From NCBI GenBank assembly GCA_947630465.1, contig CANRHT010000071.1, positions 1-9,608 of the forward strand: a stretch of DNA of 9,608 nt. The letters are read 5' to 3'. The translations under genes and the position numbers were made by a program. The notes beneath the pieces are model-generated. The model was given only the letters and a program-made list of their open reading frames with translations. It was not told where the DNA came from and searched no databases. This stretch comes from an uncultured Pseudomonadaceae bacterium. GTDB lineage: Bacteria > Pseudomonadota > Gammaproteobacteria > Pseudomonadales > Pseudomonadaceae. Shown one piece after another: positions 1 to 6,352 of the stretch (positions are counted from its first letter, which is position 1; every line of letters begins with the position of its first letter).

Positions 1-443
1 TCCCTGCTTTAACAGAGGATGATTGGGACAGCGTACTGCGAACCAATTTGGATGGCTTTTATAATGTTTTACACCCGATTAGCATGCCATTGGTGCGTCG
101 GCGTAAACCAGGGCGCATTGTTTGTATCACTTCAGTCTCGGGCTTGATTGGTAATCGTGGACAGGTCAATTACAGTGCTTCGAAAGCAGGCGTGATTGGC
201 GCGGCGAAAGCCTTGGCTGTGGAATTGGCGAAGCGTCGTATCACTGTGAATTGTGTGGCACCCGGTTTGATTGATACGGCCATGCTGGATGAGCATGTGC
301 CGATTGAGGAAATGATGAAAATGATCCCTGCGCAACGCATGGGAACGCCTGAGGAAGTGGCGGGAGTTGTGAATTTTCTGATGTCCACTGAAGCGGCTTA
401 TATTACTCGGCAAGTGATTGCTGTGAATGGTGGGTTGTGCTGA
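1..443 (+). CDS. apeQ: 3-oxoacyl-ACP reductase, FabG/ApeQ type (5' truncated)
   Basis: This is the C-terminal part of a short-chain dehydrogenase of the FabG family, which uses NADPH to reduce 3-ketoacyl-ACP. The open frame runs to the window edge (first full codon at base 3, reading PALTEDDWD), so the glycine-rich Rossmann start lies outside and no start codon here is real. The SDR catalytic tetrad is visible: Asn (codon 45-47, RTNLDG), Ser (132-134, ITSVSG), Tyr (171-173) and Lys (183-185) in NYSASK. The end, VNGGLC, matches the usual FabG C-terminus. The stop codon overlaps the next start by one base, and the next gene is an ApeR-like ketosynthase. This implies it is the dedicated reductase (ApeQ) of an aryl polyene cluster, not housekeeping FabG. 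The family call is firm; the ApeQ name rests on the neighbour. Confidence 0.85.
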   Translation, partial: PALTEDDWDSVLRTNLDGFYNVLHPISMPLVRRRKPGRIVCITSVSGLIGNRGQVNYSASKAGVIGAAKALAVELAKRRITVNCVAPGLIDTAMLDEHVPIEEMMKMIPAQRMGTPEEVAGVVNFLMSTEAAYITRQVIAVNGGLC

Positions 444-1675
444 TGAATGGATTTAAACGCGTGGTAGTAACGGGTATGGGCGGCCTCACCTCACTGGGTG
501 ATTCATGGCAGCAAATCAGCGATAATTTTCGTAATAATCGCAGTGGTATTCGTTATATGACGGAGTGGGACCGTTTCAGCGAGTTGAATACGCGCTTAGG
601 TGGTCCTATCGACGACTTTGTGGTGCCGGGGCATTGGACGCGTAAGCAATTGCGCAGCATGGGGCCGGTTTCGCGTTACTCTGTTTATGCTGCAGAGCGC
701 GCCTTAGCTGATGCTGGATTGCTCGATGATCCAAGCATTCAAGATGGACGCATGGGGGTAGCCAGTGGATCTTCGACGGGGAGCACGGAAGATGCTAAAG
801 CCTTCGGTATCATGCTGGTTAACTCTGTCGCGAAGGGGTTGAATGCAAACTCCTACGTGCGCATGATGCCGCATACCACCGCTGCAAACATCAGCATTTT
901 TTTTGGGCTTAAGGGACGTATTTTACCCACTTCCAGTGCCTGTACCAGTGGGAGTCAAGGCATTGGTTATGCCTATGAAGCCATTAAGTTTGGCCGTTTA
1001 CCGCTGATGTTAGCGGGTGGCGCTGAAGAGTTGTGTCCAACTGAAGCGATGGTCTTTGATGCGCTATATGCTACCAGCCTCAAAAATGATGCACCACAGA
1101 CTGCGCCGAGCCCTTACGATGCTGAGCGTGACGGCTTAGTGATTGGTGAGGGCGCATGTATGTTGGTGCTTGAAGAGTTAGAGCATGCGTTAGCACGTGG
1201 CGCACATATTTATGCAGAAGTGGTGGGCTTTGGCAGTAATGCCGATGGTGCACATGTCACCAAACCAGAAAAAGACACCATGCAAATTGCTATGCAGCTG
1301 GCCTTAGATGATGCTGGTTTGCCTGCGTCGGCAATTGGTTATGTGAATGGCCACGGTACAGCAACTGATCATGGTGATATTGCGGAAACTCTCGCGACCA
1401 GTGCATTATTTGGCGAGCAGATGCCGATCAGTTCGCAAAAAAGCTTTTTGGGCCATACTTTAGGTGCTTGTGGTGCTTTAGAATCATGGTTTAGTATCGA
1501 AATGTTAAATAGTGACTGGTATGTTCACACTTTGAATTTGCATAACGTTGATCCGCGCTGTGGCGTCTTGGATTATATTGGTACGCCAAGAGCAATGCAG
1601 CATGAGTATGTGATGAACAATAATTTTGCTTTTGGCGGGATCAATACATCTTTGATCTTTAGGCGCTGGAGCTAA
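443..1675 (+). CDS. apeR: Beta-ketoacyl-ACP synthase of aryl polyene synthesis (ApeR type)
   Basis: This is a 410-residue thiolase-fold ketosynthase (FabF/KAS II superfamily, usual length about 410). It condenses an acyl chain with malonyl-ACP. All three catalytic residues are present: Cys167 in SSACTSGSQ, His304 in NGHGTATDHGD and His338 in FLGHTLGACGA. The C-terminal glycine loop reads NNFAFGGINTS. MMPHTTA, GGAEELCP and SACTSGSQ resemble, from memory, the ApeR ketosynthase at the end of the E. coli/Xenorhabdus aryl polyene cluster more than FabF itself. The ATG at 443 is chosen because GGTGGG (429-434) is well spaced for it. A GTG at 437 in the same frame would add two residues but sits too close to that site. 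The TGATG overlap with the reductase indicates translational coupling. No terminator is visible directly after it. Confidence 0.82.
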   Translation: MNGFKRVVVTGMGGLTSLGDSWQQISDNFRNNRSGIRYMTEWDRFSELNTRLGGPIDDFVVPGHWTRKQLRSMGPVSRYSVYAAERALADAGLLDDPSIQDGRMGVASGSSTGSTEDAKAFGIMLVNSVAKGLNANSYVRMMPHTTAANISIFFGLKGRILPTSSACTSGSQGIGYAYEAIKFGRLPLMLAGGAEELCPTEAMVFDALYATSLKNDAPQTAPSPYDAERDGLVIGEGACMLVLEELEHALARGAHIYAEVVGFGSNADGAHVTKPEKDTMQIAMQLALDDAGLPASAIGYVNGHGTATDHGDIAETLATSALFGEQMPISSQKSFLGHTLGACGALESWFSIEMLNSDWYVHTLNLHNVDPRCGVLDYIGTPRAMQHEYVMNNNFAFGGINTSLIFRRWS

Positions 1676-1747
1676 TTAGAAATCAGTCTGGTGTGTAAGG
1701 TTAGCGAATCATTTAGTCTGTAATACAAATCTACTAGGATGTTAATT

Positions 1748-2182
1748 ATGAAAAAAAAACTACTTGTTGCATTGGCTTGTACCGCTCTCATTCCAGCGTT
1801 GGCGCAGGCGCGAGATACCACGCACTTCTTAAACTTTAATAAAGTAGTGGAAGAAGCGACTAATGCGGGTCGTTTAGATGGCAGTGTGAAATTTTATTTA
1901 GGTCATGCTCCAAGAGGTGCAAGTATTGTTCATAAAGGAGCTACCACCAGTAAGAAAACCAATGCATTTGGTAAAAGTGATCAAGTAGCATGCAACTGGG
2001 TCTTGCAGTCAGCACTGATTACGCTGCAAAACTCTGCAAAAGCGGCTGGCGCCAATGCAGTGGTGAATCTGGTGAGTAACTATAATCATCAAGAATATAA
2101 AAGTTCTGAGAATTATGAGTGTCATGCAGGGGCAATTATGGCTGGCGTTGCGCTAAAAGGCGATTATGCGAAAATGCGTTAA
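1748..2182 (+). CDS. Small secreted protein of unknown function, two cysteines
   Basis: This is a 144-residue protein with a clear Sec signal peptide: MKKK, a hydrophobic core (LLVALACTALIPALA), then a likely signal peptidase I cut after ALAQA. The Cys in the core does not sit in a lipobox. The mature part (about 124 residues) has two cysteines, Cys82 (VACNW) and Cys125 (YECHA), which could form a disulfide in the periplasm. The segment AKAAGANAVVNLVSNY resembles the GANAVV motif of YbjQ-like domains. Pseudomonas homologues, from memory, are often labelled excinuclease, but nothing here resembles UvrA or an ATPase. The ATG at 1748 has AGGA (1736-1739) eight bases upstream. An in-frame ATG at 1739 overlaps that site and is less likely. 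A TAATAC at 1721-1726 could be a -10 element, without a good -35. Function unknown. Confidence 0.8.
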   Translation: MKKKLLVALACTALIPALAQARDTTHFLNFNKVVEEATNAGRLDGSVKFYLGHAPRGASIVHKGATTSKKTNAFGKSDQVACNWVLQSALITLQNSAKAAGANAVVNLVSNYNHQEYKSSENYECHAGAIMAGVALKGDYAKMR

Positions 2183-2201
2183 GAGTTTATTTAAGATTTA
2201 A

Positions 2202-2230
2202 AAAAAGGCCGCTTTAAAAGCGGCCTTTTT
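2202..2230. terminator. Bidirectional intrinsic terminator
   Basis: GGCCGCT (2207-2213) pairs with AGCGGCC (2219-2225) around a 5-base loop, flanked by A5 on the left and T5 on the right. It therefore gives a GC stem plus U tract on both strands. It sits 19 bases after the secreted-protein gene and 13 bases after the hemE stop, and serves both convergent genes. Confidence 0.92.
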
Positions 2231-2243
2231 AATAGTATAAAAA

Positions 2244-3311
2244 TCAGCCTTGGTGGTATTTCGCTGATAAATCATGCACGGCATTAATAAATGCGCCAGC
2301 ATTTTCTGGCTTAACTTCAGGCGTAATACCGTGGCCTAAGTTAAAGATATGGCCAGGACCTGAACCGTAGCTTTCTAGAATGCGCCCCACTTCTTTTTCA
2401 ATTGCTGCAGGGTTGGCATAGAGCGTGGTTGGATCCATGTTGCCTTGTAGTGCAACTTTGTCGCCGACACGCGCACGTGCCACGCCTAAATCGCAGGTCC
2501 AGTCGATACCCAGTGCTTCTACACCAGTATCAGCCATGGACTCGAGCCACAGGCCACCACCTTTAGTGAATAGAATCACTGGAACGCGACGGCCTTCATG
2601 TTCACGGATCAAACCGTCTACAATTTTTTGCATATAGGCCAAGGAAAACTCTTGGTAAGCTGCTGACGACAAACTTCCGCCCCAGCTATCAAAAATCTGT
2701 ACTGCTTGTGCGCCAGCTAAGATTTGCGCATTGAGGTAGCTGGTCACAGATTGCGCCAGCTTATCCAAGAGCAAGTGCATCGCTACAGGGTTGTCATACA
2801 GCAGTGCTTTACTCTTGCGGAAGTCTTTAGATGAACCGCCTTCAACCATATAAGTGGCTAAAGTCCATGGGCTACCGGCAAAACCAATTAAAGGTACGCG
2901 GCCATTGAGTTCTTTACGAATGGTACGTACAGCATTCATCACATAACCCAAGTCTTGTTCTGGGTCTGGAATCGGCAACGCTTCAATGGCTTCCATGGTG
3001 TCGACAACTTTCTTGAAACGTGGGCCTTCGCCTGTTTCAAAGTAGAGACCTAAGCCCATTGCATCAGGAATCGTTAAGATATCTGAAAAAAGAATCGCAG
3101 CATCCAGTGGGTAGCGTTCCAGTGGTTGCAGTGTTACTTCGCAAGCAAGCTCAGCGTTCATGCATAAATCCATAAAACCACCTGCGCGCGCGCGCGTGGC
3201 TCTATATTCAGGCAGGTAGCGGCCTGCTTGACGCATCATCCAAACAGGTGTCACATCAACCGGCTGTTTAAGCAGGGCGCGGAGAAAACGATCATTTTTC
3301 AGAGCAGTCAT
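2244..3311 (-). CDS. hemE: Uroporphyrinogen decarboxylase HemE
   Basis: This cytoplasmic enzyme removes four carboxyl groups from uroporphyrinogen III to give coproporphyrinogen III in haem synthesis, without a cofactor. The protein is 355 residues, the usual length. The N-terminal signature [16 protein letters not shown] (residues 22-37) holds the conserved substrate-binding arginines. Asp77 in [12 protein letters not shown] is the catalytic aspartate position. [17 protein letters not shown] is the second family signature, with its conserved tyrosine. His327 lies in [11 protein letters not shown] near the end. The ATG at 3311 is preferred: it gives the family start MTALKNDRF and has GGA seven bases upstream. 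An in-frame ATG at 3323 would add four residues but has no visible ribosome site. It is single, with its own terminator. Divergent msrA lies across a short gap. Confidence 0.97.
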   Translation of the reverse strand: MTALKNDRFLRALLKQPVDVTPVWMMRQAGRYLPEYRATRARAGGFMDLCMNAELACEVTLQPLERYPLDAAILFSDILTIPDAMGLGLYFETGEGPRFKKVVDTMEAIEALPIPDPEQDLGYVMNAVRTIRKELNGRVPLIGFAGSPWTLATYMVEGGSSKDFRKSKALLYDNPVAMHLLLDKLAQSVTSYLNAQILAGAQAVQIFDSWGGSLSSAAYQEFSLAYMQKIVDGLIREHEGRRVPVILFTKGGGLWLESMADTGVEALGIDWTCDLGVARARVGDKVALQGNMDPTTLYANPAAIEKEVGRILESYGSGPGHIFNLGHGITPEVKPENAGAFINAVHDLSAKYHQG

Positions 3312-3345
3312 ATTAGCGTCCATTAGAAATTAATAGGCTATTGTC

Positions 3346-3431
3346 GCAAATTTGCACACAAAAGGCACGGTGCTACCAATAAGGTTGGTTATCAGCTTGA
3401 TTCGTATCAACTGTACCGACCTGTTAGCTAA
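3346..3431. promoter_or_regulatory. hemE-msrA divergent gap with several short inverted repeats
   Basis: The gap must hold the promoters of both genes. It contains GCAAATTTGC (3346-3355), ACCAA-N5-TTGGT (3375-3389), TTGAT-N4-ATCAA (3397-3410) and TTAGCTAA (3424-3431). Each is a perfect short palindrome and could be an operator half-site pair. I see no convincing sigma-70 -35/-10 pair in either direction and cannot name a regulator. Confidence 0.25.
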
Positions 3432-3484
3432 GGTGTTAGTTTAGCGTAAGAGTTATTTTTAAGTATATGAGTGGAGATATCCAT

Positions 3485-4102
3485 ATGCATCAGTCATTAC
3501 TCGATGAGAGTCGTTTTGTTGCCGCGGGCGTTGTAAATACAGGCGCGGCTTCCATCATACACCCCGTGTTACAGCATGCCATTCACCCACCCTTCCCTGA
3601 GCATTGCCATTATATGATTGTTGCCATGGGCTGCTTTTGGGGCGCTGAACGTCGGTTTTGGCAGCAAGCAGGGGTATGGGTTACGGCCGTTGGTTATGCT
3701 GGAGGGCACACGCAAAAGCCAAACTACCAAGAGGTATGCAGTGGTTTAACTGGGCATACGGAAGCTGTTTTAGTGGTGTTTGATCCAGCACAAGCGAGTG
3801 TGTCGCAGTTGTTACAACTGTTTTGGCAAGCGCACGATCCCACTCAGGGCATGCGCCAAGGTAACGATATGGGTAGCCAATACCGTTCGGCGATTTATTG
3901 TATGGATCAGCAACAGCTTGCTGAGGTGCAACAGAGTTGTGCACATTATCAGACACGTTTAACAGCCGCGGGTTATCCGCAGATCACGACAGAAATAGGT
4001 TTAGCGCCGGTTTTTTATTATGCCGAAGACATGCATCAACAATATTTAGTGCACAACCCAAATGGTTATTGTGGGTTACGGGGTACGGGAGTGTTGTATT
4101 AA
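3485..4102 (+). CDS. msrA: Peptide methionine (S)-S-oxide reductase MsrA
   Basis: MsrA reduces methionine-S-sulfoxide in oxidised proteins and free Met-S-sulfoxide, normally recycled by thioredoxin. The protein is 205 residues, close to the long E. coli-type form (212). The active site is Cys50 in AMGCFWGAE. Other family blocks are [47 protein letters not shown] and [12 protein letters not shown]. Cys196 in NGYCGL matches the first recycling cysteine. The usual second one is missing: the chain ends GTGVLY where E. coli has GVC. Extra cysteines lie at 41, 85, 139 and 152. The ATG at 3485 has GGAG (3473-3476) eight bases upstream. An in-frame ATG at 3467 would add six residues but lacks a ribosome site. 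It is a single gene, divergent from hemE and followed by a terminator. Confidence 0.96.
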   Translation: MHQSLLDESRFVAAGVVNTGAASIIHPVLQHAIHPPFPEHCHYMIVAMGCFWGAERRFWQQAGVWVTAVGYAGGHTQKPNYQEVCSGLTGHTEAVLVVFDPAQASVSQLLQLFWQAHDPTQGMRQGNDMGSQYRSAIYCMDQQQLAEVQQSCAHYQTRLTAAGYPQITTEIGLAPVFYYAEDMHQQYLVHNPNGYCGLRGTGVLY

Positions 4103-4126
4103 AACGGGCTAAAAACTGTAGGCATT

Positions 4127-4153
4127 AAAAAACCCCGCTTGAGCGGGGTTTGC
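4127..4153. terminator. Intrinsic terminator after msrA
   Basis: AACCCCGC (4131-4138) pairs with GCGGGGTT (4143-4150) around a 4-base loop. The + strand tail is short (TTT then GC). On the - strand the stem is followed by six T, so it also acts, perhaps better, on - strand transcription arriving from the acyl-CoA dehydrogenase. Confidence 0.85.
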
Positions 4154-4191
4154 AGACTGTCTCCTGGCATCCTTGCTGTAGCCACCTTGGC

Positions 4192-4217
4192 TTTAATCAT
4201 GATCCGTTATGATTAAA
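4192..4217. repeat. Inverted repeat, 9-bp arms
   Basis: TTTAATCAT (4192-4200) and ATGATTAAA (4209-4217) are perfect arms with an 8-base spacer. The arms are AT-rich and no T tract follows, so this is not a typical terminator. No gene starts nearby. It may be a protein site or part of an untranslated RNA; the role is unknown. Confidence 0.5.
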
Positions 4218-4255
4218 TGCAATCCATCGTTTGTCCTTGATGCTTATTGTATAGA

Positions 4256-4271
4256 TGTGAACTGGTTCACA
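4256..4271. promoter_or_regulatory. CRP/Vfr-type palindrome TGTGA-N6-TCACA
   Basis: TGTGAACTGGTTCACA has perfect 7-base arms around TG and matches the CRP-family consensus half-sites exactly. CRP family proteins (Vfr in Pseudomonas) bind this pattern. It lies between two convergent genes, 85 bases downstream of the dehydrogenase coding end on the - strand, with no coding start in reach. A TATAGA (4250-4255) directly beside it could be a -10 element without a good -35. Alternatively it could simply form a short RNA hairpin. Confidence 0.45.
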
Positions 4272-4278
4272 CAGTGGC

Positions 4279-4327
4279 AAAACAGCATCATCCTGTGTAA
4301 GCAAATGCTGACACGGGTGATGCTGTT
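4279..4327 (-). terminator. Long hairpin, probable terminator of the downstream acyl-CoA dehydrogenase
   Basis: AACAGCATCA (4281-4290) pairs perfectly with TGATGCTGTT (4318-4327). Pairing continues inward: 4291-4293 with 4315-4317 (one G-U), GTGT (4295-4298) with ACAC (4311-4314), and AGC with GCT around AAAT. On the - strand the stem starts 12 bases after the stop codon and ends in TTTT. The short T tract makes it a modest terminator; protecting the mRNA 3' end is an alternative. Confidence 0.6.
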
Positions 4328-4338
4328 GTGTGCCGTTG

Positions 4339-6117
4339 TTAGAACTGCTCTGGATTTAAGAGGTATAAAGATTCACTGCCAGCTTTGACTGAGCTACTCA
4401 GTGATTGAATACGCGGCAATAAACGGGCAAAGAAAAAACGTGCGGTGCCCATTTTACTGGCATAGAAATCATCCTGTTGCTCTTTACCCTGGGCGGCTCG
4501 CGCCATCAATGCCCACATGTAGGCATAAGCGGTGTAACCAAACACATGTAAATATTCAACGGATGCTGCGCCAATTTCATTGGGGTTGTCTTTTGCCTGA
4601 GCAATCAACCAAGCGGTTAAGTCATCAAGGTTTTCAATAGCGGCCTGCAGTGGCGCGCTAAATTCTGCAAGTTGTGTATCTGCCGAAGCAATAAAGGCCT
4701 TCACTTCATTGGAGAAGTGTTGATAAAACGCACCGCCATTGCTGACAATTTTACGCCCCGCTAAATCCAGTGATTGAATACCGTTGGTGCCTTCGTAAAT
4801 TTGCGTGATACGGCAGTCACGAATCAGTTGCTCTTGGCCCCACTCGCGAATGTAGCCGTGGCCACCAAACACTTGCTGACCATGAATGGTTGACTCTAAG
4901 CCCACGTCGGTTAAGAAGGCTTTAGCAATAGGTGTCAGTACTGCCACTAATTCTTCAGCACGCTTTCTGCTGTCAGCTTCTTCGCTGTATTTAGCGATAT
5001 CCAATTGCATGGCCACATAGCTGGAGAAGGCACGACCTCCCTCATTCAGAGCTTTCATTGTCAGCAGCATGCGGCGTACATCGGGGTGCACAATAATGGG
5101 ATCGGCTTGTTTATCGGCAGCCACCACACCGGTTGGCGCACGGCTTTGGATGCGATCTTTAGCGTATTCAATGGCGTTTTGATAGGACAGCTCGCCCAGT
5201 GCTAAGCCTTGAATACCCACGCCTAAGCGTTCGTAGTTCATCATAGTGAACATGGCGGCTAAACCTTTATTAGGCGCCTCGATGATATAGCCAGTGGCAT
5301 TATCAAAGTTCATCACACAGGTTGCTGAGCCTTGGATGCCCATTTTATGCTCAATCGAACCGCAAGATAGGCTGTTACGCTCACCCAGTGAACCATCGTC
5401 GTTAACCAACACTTTGGGCACTAAAAATAGAGAAATACCTTTAGCACCAGCGGGCGCATCAGGTAATTTAGCCAGTACCAAGTGAATAATATTTTCAGTT
5501 AAATCATGCTCGCCACCGGTGATAAATATTTTAGTTCCCGTGAGTTTGTAGCTGCCATCAGCTTGCGGCTCTGCTTTAGTACGAATGATGCCTAAATCTG
5601 TACCGGCGTGAGGCTCGGTTAAGCACATGGAGCCAGCCCAACTGCCGTCATACATCTTGGGTAAATATTTCTCTTTAAGTGCTGCGCTGGCATGGGCGTG
5701 AATCGACAAGCATGCGCCAGCCGTGAGCATCGGGTATAAACCAAATGACAGGTTCGCCGAGTTGATCATCTCTTCAATTTGCGCGGTGATCATTTTCGGC
5801 ATACCCATACCGCCAAACTGTGGATCACCTCCTACGCCGACCCAGCCGCCTGCGGCATAGGTGTTATAAGCTTCGATAAAACCTTTGGGCGTGGTGACTG
5901 CACCATCAGTCCAGGTGCAGCCTTCTTCATCACCGCTGCGATTGGTGGGGGCGATAGAACCGGCGGCAACTTTACCGGCTTCTTCTAAAATAGCTGCGGC
6001 GGTTTCATCATCAACAGTGTCAGCTAGAGCGGGTAATTGTGCCCAAAGCTTACCGGCTTCGAATACTTCGTTGAGTACAAAGCTCATATCTCGTAAAGGT
6101 GCTTGGTAGTCGGCCAT
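4339..6117 (-). CDS. Acyl-CoA dehydrogenase, ~600-residue FadE/DmdC-like family (copy 1)
   Basis: This FAD flavoenzyme makes the trans-2,3 double bond of acyl-CoA, the first step of beta-oxidation, and passes electrons to ETF. At 592 residues it is the long bacterial type, with an N-terminal extension (MADYQAPLRDMSFV), the N, middle and C dehydrogenase domains and an extra C-terminal helical domain (FYASKMGTARFFFARLLPRI). Signature 1 is MCLTEPHAGTDLG. The GGHGYIREWGQEQLIRD block is near the second signature. Glu442 in IYEGTNGIQ is the expected catalytic base. A start at 6117 fits a GAGGA seven bases upstream. It is paralogous to the gene upstream, but a terminator lies between them, so it probably has its own promoter in 6118-6272. 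The substrate cannot be read from sequence. The length class includes the Pseudomonas FadE1/FadE2 enzymes and methylmercaptopropionyl-CoA dehydrogenases. Confidence 0.95.
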   Translation of the reverse strand: MADYQAPLRDMSFVLNEVFEAGKLWAQLPALADTVDDETAAAILEEAGKVAAGSIAPTNRSGDEEGCTWTDGAVTTPKGFIEAYNTYAAGGWVGVGGDPQFGGMGMPKMITAQIEEMINSANLSFGLYPMLTAGACLSIHAHASAALKEKYLPKMYDGSWAGSMCLTEPHAGTDLGIIRTKAEPQADGSYKLTGTKIFITGGEHDLTENIIHLVLAKLPDAPAGAKGISLFLVPKVLVNDDGSLGERNSLSCGSIEHKMGIQGSATCVMNFDNATGYIIEAPNKGLAAMFTMMNYERLGVGIQGLALGELSYQNAIEYAKDRIQSRAPTGVVAADKQADPIIVHPDVRRMLLTMKALNEGGRAFSSYVAMQLDIAKYSEEADSRKRAEELVAVLTPIAKAFLTDVGLESTIHGQQVFGGHGYIREWGQEQLIRDCRITQIYEGTNGIQSLDLAGRKIVSNGGAFYQHFSNEVKAFIASADTQLAEFSAPLQAAIENLDDLTAWLIAQAKDNPNEIGAASVEYLHVFGYTAYAYMWALMARAAQGKEQQDDFYASKMGTARFFFARLLPRIQSLSSSVKAGSESLYLLNPEQF

Positions 6118-6152
6118 GTGGCATTCCTCTTTATTATTAGCGCCAGTTTAGC

Positions 6153-6166
6153 TGTGTAATGACACA
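6153..6166. promoter_or_regulatory. Inverted repeat near the start of acyl-CoA dehydrogenase copy 1
   Basis: TGTGT-AATG-ACACA has perfect 5-base arms, 35 bases upstream of the start codon. Its position suits a repressor site or a leader hairpin. It does not fit the PsrA pattern and I cannot name a binding protein. Confidence 0.3.
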
Positions 6167-6217
6167 ACATAAGGCTATAAGTTGGTCAGAAAATCTATAC
6201 ATTTGAGTCTACAGCAA

Positions 6218-6233
6218 TAGTTTTTTAAAACTA
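6218..6233. promoter_or_regulatory. AT-rich palindrome upstream of acyl-CoA dehydrogenase copy 1
   Basis: TAGTTTT-TT-AAAACTA is a perfect 7-base inverted repeat about 100 bases upstream of the start codon. It could be an operator in the promoter region. A TATAGA on the - strand (6194-6199) could be the -10, without a well-spaced -35. Pure AT content makes chance more plausible. Confidence 0.3.
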
Positions 6234-6272
6234 ATAGGCTCTTTTTATGACCTTAAAGTTTTAATGTTTCAA

Positions 6273-6323
6273 TAAAAAACCCGCCGCTGAAGTGAACTGA
6301 ATCAGTCATTTCATGCGGCGGGT
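6273..6323 (-). terminator. Strong intrinsic terminator of acyl-CoA dehydrogenase copy 2
   Basis: ACCCGCCGC (6279-6287) pairs with GCGGCGGGT (6315-6323). TGAA/TTCA and ACTG/CAGT pairs extend the stem inside, and on the - strand the stem runs into TTTTTT. It begins 29 bases after the stop codon, so the two dehydrogenase genes are probably not one operon. Confidence 0.88.
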
Positions 6324-6352
6324 AGTTGGCTAGCTTGAGTTAAAAATAATGC

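Noticed and set aside
3184..3194. Alternating GC run that might form Z-DNA
   Set aside because: It lies inside hemE and encodes the conserved RARAG stretch of the family, so codon choice explains it.
3681..3956. Open frame on the - strand inside msrA
   Set aside because: Antisense to conserved MsrA motifs; no start signal or family resemblance.
4401..4640. Open frame on the + strand inside acyl-CoA dehydrogenase copy 1
   Set aside because: Antisense shadow of a conserved gene, with no ribosome site or family resemblance.
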